Below are positions 1-9,511 of a stretch of 64,000 nt of DNA, one piece after another. The stretch comes from Aphanomyces cochlioides. Taxonomy: Eukaryota; Oomycota; Saprolegniomycetes; Saprolegniales; Verrucalvaceae. The notes under the pieces were generated by a model. It made no database searches. It saw only the letters and a list, made by a program, of their open reading frames with translations, and was not told the origin of the DNA. Where the stretch lies: the NCBI GenBank assembly GCA_019828595.1, contig JAHQRK010000018.1, forward strand, positions 806,001 to 870,000, in the 5' to 3' direction. The position numbers were made by a program, and so were the translations under genes. Position 1 is the stretch's first letter; every line of letters begins with the position of its first letter.

Positions 1-61
1 GCAACAATCACAAGCACGACGACGACGACGAGGATGCAAAATGAATTAATTATCAAATTTA

Positions 62-921
62 TCAAACATCCTTAGGAAGAGCTTTCTTGAATGCGTTGCT
101 GATGACGGTGCTAGACATGCCATTCCAAACACGAATTGTGCGCTTGATCATAGCCAGACGTTTCTCAGCTGCAGAAACCACGGGACACTCGTGCAGCCAC
201 TCGTATATAAGTTTGCTGTTAAGCGGCCCCATGACTCCAACGTCCAGTGGTTGGCACACACTTGTTGAGTTCTTGGCAGTGGCTCCAAAATACTGGACAA
301 AATGGATGACACGATTTCTTTGGACGCTTCGCTCACATGATATTCGAGACTGTCAGCGACAATGACGGATGGACCATAAATCTCGTATAGTAGCAGTTCG
401 TTCAGATAGAGCTCCCAAACACATGCATCCATCCATGCGTTCTCTTGAACAACATAGACATGGCCACGCGGATATGTCGGAACCTCATTCTTCTCGATGA
501 CTCCACCTGGTTTTCCCTTGACCAGAAACAATATGGGCAATTTTTCACCTAAGACAATAAAACGAACGAGATCGTTCCAAGCGCGTGCCATTCGAACGTA
601 TTGAAAGAACAGCGATCAGTCGATCGGAATGTTTTTCTGACTTGTCAACATTTGACGAGTCACCAATAACGACCAAGGTTTTCCCCGGAGGCATGTCATA
701 AAGACAGAGGTTTCATCAACATTGATGATGTCTTGTGAAGCTGTAGACTCGAATTTTTCCCAGAAAGTCTTTGCAAAGTTGTCACGTACAGTAAGCACAT
801 TTGACATTTTTTCTTCAGAGAAGCATGGAACTCGTTGAGAGAACCCATGACGGTGGGCGAACCGTTGGCAAAGTCGGAGCAAGGACTGGTATGCAGAATC
901 TTCTGTCCTTTTTGTCTCCAA
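62..921 (-). pseudogene. Degraded pogo/Tigger-like DDE transposase
   Basis: Three minus-strand reading frames in sequence order together resemble the DDE_1 (pogo/Tigger, Tc5-like) transposase core. The 616-921 segment carries the first catalytic Asp in the motif IINVDETSVFM; the 148-591 segment carries a middle region with IVADS-type second Asp context; the 62-259 segment carries the typical C-terminal signature QPLDVGVMGPLNSKL. The three blocks lie in different frames, so at least two frameshifts separate them and no intact protein can be made. No N-terminal CENP-B-type DNA-binding domain was found upstream, and no terminal repeats were recognised. Seen: motifs and frameshifts. Known: these motifs in order mark pogo-superfamily elements. 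Inferred: a dead copy truncated at its 5' end. Confidence 0.75.
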
Positions 922-939
922 GTAGTCTTGTAACCATAC

Positions 940-1113
940 TGATTGAAACCATTGCTACAAATGAAGAGATACAGAGTGAGGTGAATATTGCTTCATATTT
1001 GATTTCTGCAATTGAAAGAGTTGGCTCATCCAAAGTTGCAAGCATTGTGACTGATTATGCTGCAAACATGCGTGCTGCATGGGCAATTGTTGAAGATAAA
1101 TTTCCTGGTATTG
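940..1113 (+). pseudogene. hAT transposase fragment (DUF659-like)
   Basis: A short plus-strand frame encodes a segment resembling the DUF659 region of hAT-family transposases: a Ser-Ser-Lys-Val-Ala stretch followed by IVTDYAANMRAAWAIV and a Lys-Phe-Pro-Gly-Ile ending. Known: DUF659 carries a catalytic Asp in a T-D-N-A-A-N-M context, and here the Asn after Asp is Tyr. The frame then loses resemblance around position 1113. It abuts the 5' end of the degraded pogo transposase, so it is either an insertion into it or an unrelated neighbouring relic. There is no dimerisation domain or zinc finger nearby. Confidence 0.6.
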
Positions 1114-1503
1114 GTACATACAGATTTTTTGTGTTTTTCTTTTCACGATGGCATTGTGTGCCGATCATGATGGATAAATGAACAAAAATACTGGCAATCT
1201 ACTACATCCGATCGGAAATGTTTGCTACAACGTCAATCTTTTTTAAAATGAATGTATTTCAGTCTAAATTGCACCTCCTAAAACATCCTGCGGACCTAAA
1301 ATGAGGGTTTGTTTAGAGTTATTTATGGGCGTAAAGAGCGTGCCTTGACAGTGAATTCGAATAATTCAGGAGTAACCCTAGAAGAAAGCCAAGAACGTTG
1401 ATCAATCAGCTCTGTACAAGAATGTTAATCGTTAGAATCAATACTTTGTTTATCAGTAGAATATGTACTATCCGAGGTTTAACTGTAATATTCTTTGAAG
1501 TAC

Positions 1504-1554
1504 TGGTAAAGTAACACTACACTATTACTTTATAATTTTATAGTTACTTTACCA
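1504..1554. repeat. 12-bp perfect inverted repeat, AT-rich loop
   Basis: TGGTAAAGTAAC at 1504-1515 is the exact reverse complement of GTTACTTTACCA at 1543-1554, with a 27-nt AT-rich spacer. It could be a MITE end or a relic of a small element; no flanking target duplication is clear. Confidence 0.5.
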
Positions 1555-1776
1555 AAATGTGTTTGTTGCAATCATTTCCAAACAGAGGTAGTTGGCTCTT
1601 GCATGATTTGAAATTCAAATTTATCTTCAAATTTCCCTCCGACACCGAGCGCCTACGCCATGAGAGTCGCCGACTGTGAAAAATACTCCAAAAACTTATG
1701 AAGATAGCATATAATTTGATCAGAGGCATTAGATTTGACGTGCTTGCATTAAGGGAGTCTGCACTGTACCAGATAA

Positions 1777-1810
1777 TAGAGAGGGTCTGCAAATGAACTT
1801 GTACGTGTAG
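1777..1810 (+). repeat. Left terminal inverted repeat of Harbinger element
   Basis: Pairs with 5875-5908. The inner 15 bp are identical (1796-1810 against 5875-5889), the CTGCAAA block at 1787-1793 matches CTGCAAA on the other end, and the outermost 10 bp match with two differences. Confidence 0.75.
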
Positions 1811-1850
1811 CTAGGGTTGAGCATTCGTACCTGCCACACGTACAAGTTCA
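1794..1850. repeat. Subterminal palindrome at left Harbinger end
   Basis: TGAACTTGTACGTGT at 1794-1808 is the exact reverse complement of ACACGTACAAGTTCA at 1836-1850, so the left end carries an additional inverted copy of the terminal motif 27 bp inside. The right end has only the single copy. Subterminal repeats of this type are often transposase or Myb-protein binding sites; that role is inferred. Confidence 0.65.
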
Positions 1851-1972
1851 AAGTGTTTGGTGTGGTTTTGCAGACACAAACGTGTAGAATATCGCTGCGA
1901 TCGTTTCCTAACGTGTTACACACTATACATTACTCATTCCTCACAGTAGAAAGTAAGAGCATTATTCAAATC

Positions 1973-2998
1973 ATGGAACGAGAGTTTCTTTGGATGCTTG
2001 TTCTCTGCGATGCTCTGAGCGAAGACGAAGCTCTTCCTCTTTTGATGGCCATGCAGAGGCCTTCACGCGCAATAACGTTTGGCGGTCGGTTTAACATCGA
2101 TCGATTCAGCGAAGACTCATGTTTTACAACTTGCCCAGCTCTGTCAGTTCCCTGACATAATCCGACTGCCACATCGTATTACCGCCACACGTGTCGAAGC
2201 TGTTTGTATCTTGTTGAGAAGACTAGCCTATCCTGGCCGCTATTGTGATTTGTCTGCTCTCTTTGGCCGAGCCCCGTCAGTGCTGTGCGTGATATTTTTG
2301 TGGACCGCCAATGCATTTTTCAATCGATTCAAGGGCTTATTAAGTTTAGATAATAAACTAATAAACCTTGATCGTTGTCTAATGTACGCTGATTCTATTC
2401 ATTCAAATTGAGCACCCCTGAAGTCATGCATTGGATTTGTTGACGGCACTGTTCGTGCAAATTTGAGAAGCCAACATACAATCAAAAGGCCGTCTATAAT
2501 GGCCACAAGAGAAGACATGCACTGAAGTATCAAGGCGTTATGGCCCCTGATGGACTGTTTATTGACTTTTATGGGCCTATTGCTGGGAGACGTCATGATT
2601 CTCATTTACTCTATCGGAGCAATCTGCTACAGCGTTTGAGATCTCTGTCCGAACGAACATTAACATCGTTCTACGTCCATGGCGATCCTGCTTACTCGAA
2701 TCACAAGCGTCTTGTCGTCAGATTCAAGCAAAGAAGTTTGAATGCGAGCCAAAAGAACTTCAACGTGTCCATGAACAAGTCACGAATTGCAGTTGAGTGG
2801 GGTTTCGGTTTGATAACCCGACTTTGGCCGTTCATCGACAACAGAATGTCCATGAAGCTACACTCGTCCCCTGTTGCCATGTACTATTTGGTTGCGGTTA
2901 TTCTGACGAACATGAGAAACTGCACAAACCCAAACCAGGTAAGCCGTCATTTCAATCTTCTTCCTCCAAGTCTGGAAGAGTACGTAGCAAATATATAA
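1973..2998 (+). pseudogene. PIF/Harbinger transposase (frameshifted)
   Basis: Resembles DDE_Tnp_4 (Harbinger/HARBI1-type) nucleases. The N-terminal block starts at ATG 1973. The frame shifts near 2120, where the match continues in another frame (DIIRLPHRITATRVEAVCIL). The GFVDGTVRA motif at about 2433 contains the first catalytic Asp. A second shift follows, before YNGHKRRHALKYQGV and the GPIAGRRHDSHLL motif with the second Asp. The C-terminal frame to 2998 contains HGDPAYSNHKRL and VEWGFGLITRLWP, which fit the family's end. A short intron could explain one shift, but at least one disablement seems real. Its partner in the element is the Myb-like gene on the opposite strand. Confidence 0.75.
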
Positions 2999-3192
2999 AT
3001 AATTTGATTATCAATACTTTATTAAATTCGTTTTTTAATAAACAACAATGTTTAATTTATTATTTGGAAATAAAATTCATTATGAAATTAAAATGACTAT
3101 CTGCAGCTTCTGATGTTTCAAGGACAATCAATTATAATAAATAATAAAAATATCATATGCCTATTTAAATTAATTTATATTAATCTCATCAA

Positions 3193-3219
3193 TACTACTC
3201 TGGTCCAAAATGATTGCAA
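3193..3219 (+). repeat. Mariner left terminal inverted repeat
   Basis: Reads TACTACTCTGG, TCCAAAATGATTGCAA; pairs with 5019-5045 with one mismatch (A/G in the centre). The first two bases are probably the TA target site. Confidence 0.88.
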
Positions 3220-3346
3220 AGTAATTTATCTTGATTAAAGTATGCGATCGCGGTGGAAATATACTAAAATTTGTATTGAGCCTCGAAATATAATATTCCT
3301 TGCGGAAATTATAATGAAAAACTGCATTTATATTTTGGATTCTTAT

Positions 3347-4784
3347 TCAAGGAGATTCGACGCCATCAAGGTGCCTTCGAGCGCTTTCAAGGGTGAGTGG
3401 ATCGCAAATCACATTAAAGGTTGACAAATCCTTGATTGAAGCGTCTTTCTTCATGTGAGGCAGTTGGAAATCATTACCGCCCTTAGCCTCTAACGCCTTT
3501 TCCATTACCTTCTGCAAGGTAATAAAAGTTTTTGAAAGAGTACTGGAAGGCAGCTCATTGAATGAGCTTTCTACAGCATCGATAAGCTCATCGATAGTAC
3601 GAGTACGCTTACGATTTTGCAGACTTTGAATAGAGTTAAAACATCCTAAATCTAGAACATTAAAATCTGGGCGATTTGGAGGCTGTGATGTTGTTTCAAT
3701 GCCCGAAATTCCATTCTCGACAAGAAATGTCGTTGTAACACGACAATGTGGGCTTGCGTTGTCTTGTTGTAAAAAGATTGTTCTAGATAGCGCACCTCTT
3801 GGAATCTTAGTTTGGATTGCAGGAATCACTTTTGACAAAATCATGCTCTTGTAGACGTCGGACGTCACGGTCTGTGGCTGTGTCAAAACCGTTCCTTTCG
3901 ACCGATTTTTGCTTGCACGCTTGGCAACGACCTTCTCGACAAAAGGCCACACGCTAAGCTTGCCGTCGAACATGCATTCATTGTGGTGGTCATAATGGGG
4001 ACGGGATACAGCGGCGAGAAACATCACTTTCGTGACAAAGTGCTTGGACTTCGCGCATCGTTTTGGGAGGACTTCGTCTGCAAACACATAGAACCTCTTC
4101 TTGGCCTTCGTGACGTAGAACCACTTCTCGTCAACATGTACAACATTGTACATGCTGCTGAAGATATGGTTCGAACGAGACGAAGGCCGAAGAAAGGAGA
4201 GAGCATGGTTCATACGCTGGATCTTGTTGGCATCGCTCAAGTAGGGCTTCGTGTGACTTGACTTAGCCTTCCGGCTTTGTTCTTGTTTCATGAAACGTAT
4301 CAACGTGGTCTTGGGAATGTGGGATTGCTCTGCCATGGTCCGCGTGGTCTGCCGGTCTTCGAGTGCGACGGACTTGACAGCTTCTGTGATTTGCTCCGTG
4401 GTTCGTTTCTTCTTTCGACCAGAATTCCCTATTCCAGTAAACCTCTAGAAAATGATACCCTTAATTTTTAATATATTCTCCATAAATATAATTTTATGAC
4501 GGTTTTACCTTTAATTTTTGCGCTATGTCGGCGGTCCGAGAGCCTTCACGTAAAGAGAGCCTAGCTCTAGCCCAGATGCGAGATATTGTCTACCAGTGGC
4601 ATGAGTACTTGCTCGCTAGTGTGGTGAATATCCCATGTGGCAAAACACCCCCTGAACTACAAGCCAGAAGAGTTTCGTAGATGGCAAGTCGTTCGTCGTG
4701 TTGGAGGTTTCGTTTGCCATGTCGACGCGTTGGGCCCCGAGAGCTCAAGCGCGATGGTTCGGTTGGCATAAGTAGATATGGCAC
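3347..4784 (-). pseudogene. Mariner-like transposase with one intron and one in-frame stop
   Basis: The catalytic triad is visible: VDEKWFY (first D), FLQQDNASPH (second D) and PDFNVLDLGCF (third D), with 36 residues between the last two by my count (an all-Asp DDD triad). The N-terminal DNA-binding part lies in an upstream exon starting at ATG 4784. A 64-nt GT..AG phase-0 intron fits at 4445-4508, joining AQKLK to RFTGIGS. That upstream exon contains a single in-frame TAG at 4590-4592, after the Ser-Cys-His-Trp residues; otherwise it is open from 4784 to the intron. The product is therefore probably inactive in this copy unless the start lies after the stop. Known: DDE transposases of this family cut and paste at TA. 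The gene sits inside near-perfect terminal repeats, so inactivation is recent. Confidence 0.85.
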
Positions 4785-5018
4785 AGCAAGACGAAAGTGT
4801 TAGAAGGCAGTTAAGTTCAAAAATGAGTCGTTGGCCGGTCACTATGCATGTGCTCGCAATGAGTGGTTGACTTTGATGTCCGACAACTCATGAACAAAAA
4901 CGAGTTGGAAAGTGCTCAAACTATCCAATCACAGAAGAAATTTTGCGCTTTTTAATGAACCAATCAGAAGTTAAGAACAGACATATTTAGAAAAATGCCG
5001 CCAATGGCAAGGCAAACC

Positions 5019-5045
5019 TTGCAATCATTTCGGACCAGAGTAGTA
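5019..5045 (-). repeat. Mariner right terminal inverted repeat
   Basis: Reads TTGCAATCATTTCGG then ACCAGAGTAGTA; mirror of 3193-3219 with one mismatch. Confidence 0.88.
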
Positions 5046-5089
5046 TTTCAAATTTAATTAGCAACAGTTTTCAATCAACATTTTTAAAA

Positions 5090-5727
5090 TCATAATCCAT
5101 TTTGCGATGCGAACTTGCTCAAGAGGTTGATCAAGGCCAATCGCTCTTGCTTCTCAAGCGCAAATCGCTCAGCTTCGTGCGCGGCCTTTCGTTCTTCAAT
5201 CTCAAGACGCCTTTCTTCCAATGTAAGTCGACGGTCTTCCAATTCGCGGGATTTCATATCGCGCTCGTTCATGTAGGCAATCATTGTGGCTTGGAGGTTG
5301 TTGTGAGGCTTACGATCACCGACGGTTTTCATCGCTTCTTCTCTTATCGCAGCCCCTTCGTCTTGGTCACTCGTTCGCGACATTGTGTCATGCTTCTTCT
5401 TCGTAGCCTTACGATCTTCTTCCTCGCGTAGCTCTAATATTTCAGCTAATAGTTCATCCATTTCAGTTATCGTTTCTTCTACACCCGATGCTTTATGCAT
5501 CTCCTTCTGCTTCTGGGCATACGCGTCTGACAGCAAAGCACAACGCTCACGACAACGCCTTCTATCAACGTCAATGTTTAAGGATGCCGCAACTGATCCC
5601 ATACGGCTCGTTTCTTACCAAATCCTTTGTCGTAAGGGTTTTGAGCGAGGACCTCTTTCACGAGATCTAAATCCGTCTCGGCATCGAATCGCACTTGAGT
5701 CTTGCGCTTTTTTGCTGGCGGATCCAT
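5090..5727 (-). pseudogene. Harbinger accessory Myb/SANT-like (trihelix/NAM-associated) protein, frameshifted
   Basis: From ATG 5727 the frame begins with a basic stretch (PPAKKRKTQVRF, a possible nuclear localisation signal) and a Myb/SANT-like segment containing an Lys-Lys-Arg-Ala-Val-Trp motif. The frame breaks near 5608 by one nucleotide and resumes in the frame that encodes SVAASLNIDVDRRRCRERC and a long charged coiled coil rich in Glu/Arg (RRLTLEERRLEIEERKAAH) to the stop at 5090. Known: PIF/Harbinger elements encode a Myb-like partner needed for nuclear import and end binding of the transposase. Together with the plus-strand transposase it identifies the element. The single-base shift may be a true lesion or a sequencing error. 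Confidence 0.72.
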
Positions 5728-5874
5728 GCCTCGCTTTCAAAGAATTACAAAATGACGACGTGTGTGGCGAAAGTAACATGGATTACACATGCAGTTTGGT
5801 TTTACACATTTTGGGGAAAGAACCCGAATGTGTAAATCGAAGTTTAGTGAAGGGTTTGGGTTATGTTGTACTTT

Positions 5875-5908
5875 CTACACGTACAAGTTGCTTTGCAGAA
5901 CCACTCTA
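5875..5908 (-). repeat. Right terminal inverted repeat of Harbinger element
   Basis: Mirror of 1777-1810; ends CTACACGTACAAGTT (inner) through TTTGCAG to CTCTA (outer). Confidence 0.75.
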
Positions 5909-8169
5909 ATGTTTCTAGGGAGTCTCAATTACTCCTTTCCATTTAGTCTTTAATTGAATATGGTGTGATCGATTTGGAAATGATTTCGATATTGATCTGA
6001 CCAACCACACAGTCTTTCGTGAGATAGTTGCGACGGAAGCCAGTGCCCCCAGCAGGTGCGGCGATCCAACTTCGCTATCTATTCACGTCTACTTCTAGAT
6101 GACGCAACGCCTAGTGGCATTGGTAAAAGTTATATATGTATCCGTTGACGACAAGTACTGGGTCAAAAGATGAGCGGGTGATATCTTCGCCTCCACATCG
6201 AATCTATAGTCATCGATGGCATTACTACAAAGAAAGAAAATGTAGTTCACTTAGGCTCATGACATCGCACAACGAAGGTACATGAATTAATCCTGCAGAG
6301 TTCAAAACGTCAAATTTTAAGGAAAACTGGATGCGCCACATTGCGAGTCACACAAATACAGTTCTGCGATCTGAAGCACGATTTCCATCAACGAAGGATA
6401 CTAAGACTAAGCAATTGGCAGTCACATGTTCAGCTGATTGTGTGGTGAAACTCGACTTCAAAGCGTGTTAAGAGTTTCTTTCGAGTATTCTAATTATCCT
6501 TTTCTCCTCCAATAAAAATATCATTCGAAAGTTTTATCTTGAGTTTTCTGTGTGAAAGTTGTCTCGGCACATAAGGGAATAAGCATGATCTAAAAAATAC
6601 CTCAGAATTCGTGAGAATTGAAGGTTTATATTTTACAAGTTTCAAGTCAATCAGACGAATTGAAGTATCTCAATTTTGACCACTCGCATCTATTTCCAAA
6701 CAAAGTTTTTGTAGTCGCTGACCCAAAAGGTGTCGCTGACGGATAGTACAATTTTTTTGAAAAAGACGATTATCTCTTGACAGACTGATCGATCTTCGAA
6801 ATTTTCGAAGCATTGTGAAGATTTGACCATAGTTGTGATTTCTATACCGTATTTTCATTGGTTAAAACACGACTGTTTCAAACCATCGTTTCTGTCTGAA
6901 TGATGCTGTGTCGTAATTTTCAGCAAGAGCAAATAACCTCTATGAAGTCTTCATTCATGAGTTGCAATTCGCGTGGCTGTGTCAAGCCACAACGTACTGG
7001 TGAAAGTACGCTGTAGTGTTCATTTGTCTTGCAGAAAAATCATCAGAGTCATATGATGAGGGAATAAATGATAGGGGAAACACGCCGACTTGATTGGTCA
7101 ATATAATTATCATACTCACGTTCAATTCGTTAGATCAACGGGAAAAGTTTAGATTGGTTATAATTTGTCCAATCAATAGCTATTTAGGCAATGCTGATAT
7201 TCTTTGAAAAAGTATCCTCCGATGAACCACGACAGCCAGTGATGCACGACTACAGCATGTCAACAGCTGTCAGTCTTTCATCGAGTACTGTACATGTCCG
7301 TCTCGTCGATGGCTCTTTTCTCTGGTGATGATGGAATTTCGGCGGCTCCGTTTATGCTCACGTTGGTTATGGATGCCAGGATAAAGGCAGAGCTTAATCA
7401 TCACTCTTCATGGAAAATGCTTTTGCTTCAGAATCATCACGCAATGGCTCCTTTTCTTCTTTGACTCGATGACTTACGCCAGCAAAAGCATCTTTCGAGT
7501 GTTACTACCCAAGAGGAACGCCATGCCCTTGCAACGTATCCACAGACGACGTGACGGCATCGGTGAAGGTTCTACTACAACTGAAATCACGTTGCATCTT
7601 CTCAGCCATTTTATCTGCCAATAAAGCCTTATCTCAAGCTTATTCTGCATAGTAAATGGCCAAATTTGGTATAAAATGACCAATCTGGTGATTTCTACAT
7701 CGGCTAAGATCGATTTGTAACGTGGGGTCACCGTCTTCCACCATGTAAAAACATCATTAGTGCATACTGCATCGGGCGAGTCAACAGTCGTCTCTTCGTC
7801 GGTCGAGTGGTTGGTCGCATGTTCTTCCACTCATGCATGGTGTCGCATCCTGTCAGTCAGTTTCCCTGGTACTGTACACGTCGAAGTCTACACTGTACAA
7901 GGTGGTGTCGTTGACGTCAGCATGACTCGAATGTGCCTAGGTGACCTCCATTAGCGCATGGCGCTCGTCCAGAGCGGTGCCGATGACGGTCCAGATGCAG
8001 TCGTTCGTCCACAGTTTGAAACACGCCGCCTGCTTCTACCCGCGGTGATATCCAGTACCGCAGGACAACTCGAGTCTGAGTTTAAAGTTTGAGCCAATCA
8101 CACTCGAGGTGCGATCGCAACAACCAATTGCAAACAAGAGCACATTCGCACAACCTCCACGTCGAGTGC
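5909..8169. other. Intergenic stretch without a supportable gene
   Basis: About 2.3 kb between the Harbinger element and the AGC kinase. It is AT-rich to about 7250, with CCAAT-type boxes near 7166-7176, then more GC-balanced. One decayed coding-like fragment is listed separately at 7505-7633. Two stretches share an imperfect direct repeat around CTGTCAGTC..GTACTGTACA (near 7268 and 7849). I see no other convincing coding frame or RNA gene. Confidence 0.5.
7505..7633 (-). pseudogene. Possible decayed exon
   Basis: A 42-codon minus-strand frame reads like real protein (it starts DKALLADKMAEKMQRDF and continues with TDAVTSSVDTLQGHG) and ends at a TAG followed by TAA. Another minus-strand frame from ATG 7830 reads plausibly to about 7695, but I could not find a splice arrangement that joins the two. 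The family is unknown to me. It is best treated as a relic exon. Confidence 0.25.
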
Positions 8170-9467
8170 ATGATGCCAAGTCTTGTGGACCTTTCCCATG
8201 CTGTCGCGACGGCGGCAATCATGCCGTGCGTTGCTGTCCACACAATGCTCTTTGATTCGTCATGGAAGCGCGCTCGCAGCGAACCACGCGTGATTTCAAC
8301 GGATATGCCGACTCAAAAGGAGCTTCCCAACACGTTGCTCATGTGTGCTGTTGTATTGATGTGGTTCCTCCAACTCTTGCCTCCACGTGCAGCACCACTG
8401 TCACTCGACACACTTGACGAGTTGGCAGTCCTTGGCGCAGGTCCGTTCGGCAAAGTCTCGGTGGCGAAGCACAAAGTCACCGGACAATGTTTCGCGTTGA
8501 AGTCAATTGCCAAGGCGTCATTGACATCACCAAAGCTTGCACATCAGGCCATTCGCGAGCGTAATGTCCTTCAGACTGTGCGCCATCCATTTATCATGGC
8601 GTTCTTTGGATCATTTCAAGATGCGTCCAATGTGTACATGGTCTCCGAGTTTATCCAAGGTGGTGAATTGTGGTACCATCTCTTTGGCAACCCCAGTGGA
8701 CCTTTTCAGTTGGACATCCATGGCATTCGCTTCTTCGCAGCTAACATTGCAGCAGCTATCCATGGATTGCATTCGCACGGTGTTGTCTACCGCGACTTGA
8801 AGATGGAAAACATGATGCTCGACAAGTCGGGCTATGTCAAGCTCATTGACATGGGATTCGCCAAACAAATGGGCAACTCCTCTTTGTCTGGCAGCGACAG
8901 GCGAGTCATGACCAAGTGTGGCACGCCCGAGTACATGGTGCGTCAATATCCTCATATTCATGCAAGCTCACAGTGACTTAGGCTCCTGAAGTTCTCACGG
9001 GCGATGGCTACGGCATTGCAGTCGACTACTGGGCGCTTGGAGTAATCCTTTACGAAATCGCCACTTGTGGCGAAAGATTGTTTTACCGCGACGATGGCAA
9101 CGACTCGAAAATCATGGCCCGAATCAAAGCCGTCAAGAGTGAAGGCTTGCCGACATCTGAAGTATTTACTCGCTTGCATCCCGACGTGCGCAGTTTTATC
9201 CATGGTCTTCTTGTCTACGATCCAGCGGAGCGTCTTGGCTGCACGGTGTCTGGCTTCCAAAGTATTCAAGATCATGCCTTGTTCCGGGGGCATATTAATT
9301 GGCAAGCCCTCCTTGCCAAGGGCATCCCAGCGCCGTTTGTTCCTCACGTTACCGGTCCGTCTGACATGCGCTACTTTGACGTGCACCCAACCTGCCAGAA
9401 CGATTTCGACGACTGGAGTGGTTGCGAAGTGGATCCTCGCATTGCGGCCATCTTTGACGAGTTCTAA
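8170..9467 (+). CDS. AGC-family serine/threonine protein kinase (PKA/PKG-like)
   Basis: Two exons, 8170-8937 and 8982-9467, with a 44-nt GT..AG intron placed inside the activation segment (PEYM | APEVL). The kinase domain shows the glycine loop LGAGPFGKV, the ATP-binding Lys in FALKSIAK, the catalytic loop YRDLKMENMMLD, a metal-binding motif DMG in place of the usual DFG, the T-loop TKCGTPEYM and the APE motif. A C-terminal tail with a GPSDMRYFD block fits the AGC extension. The gene is of the PKA/PKG type, but no cyclic-nucleotide-binding domain is visible. ATG 8170 is the first in frame, but the roughly 75 residues before the kinase domain look poorly structured and include a hydrophobic run (LMCAVVLMWFLQLL), so the true start or an additional 5' intron is uncertain. 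The downstream neighbour is convergent. Confidence 0.85.
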
Positions 9468-9511
9468 AGGAAGCTCGTGGTGGTCTATTTATTAACTCTG
9501 TAATTATAATT

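Larger units (their letters stand above)
3193..5045. mobile_element. Tc1/mariner-type transposon nested in the Harbinger element
   Basis: Terminal inverted repeats of 27 bp with a single mismatch (3193-3219 and 5019-5045) begin with TA followed by CTACTCTGGTCC, consistent with the TA target duplication of the Tc1/mariner superfamily. The 1.85-kb interior holds one minus-strand transposase gene. The near-perfect repeats indicate that this insertion is younger than its Harbinger host, whose ends have several mismatches. Confidence 0.88.
1777..5908. mobile_element. PIF/Harbinger DNA transposon (broken, with nested mariner)
   Basis: The ends form imperfect terminal inverted repeats of about 34 bp (1777-1810 and 5875-5908) whose inner 15 bp, AACTTGTACGTGTAG, match exactly. 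Between them lie the two genes characteristic of PIF/Harbinger elements in convergent orientation: a DDE_Tnp_4-type transposase (plus strand) and a Myb/SANT-like accessory protein (minus strand). A mariner element is inserted between the two genes, raising the length to about 4.1 kb; without it the element would be about 2.3 kb. The flanks give TAA on the left (1774-1776) and TAA overlapping the right end (5907-5909), so the expected 3-bp TWA target duplication is plausible but not clean. Both genes are frameshifted, so the copy is probably non-autonomous. Confidence 0.75.

Noticed and set aside
801..939. 5' part of the plus-strand frame containing the hAT fragment
   Set aside because: The residues before about 940 are the antisense of the pogo transposase and show no hAT similarity.
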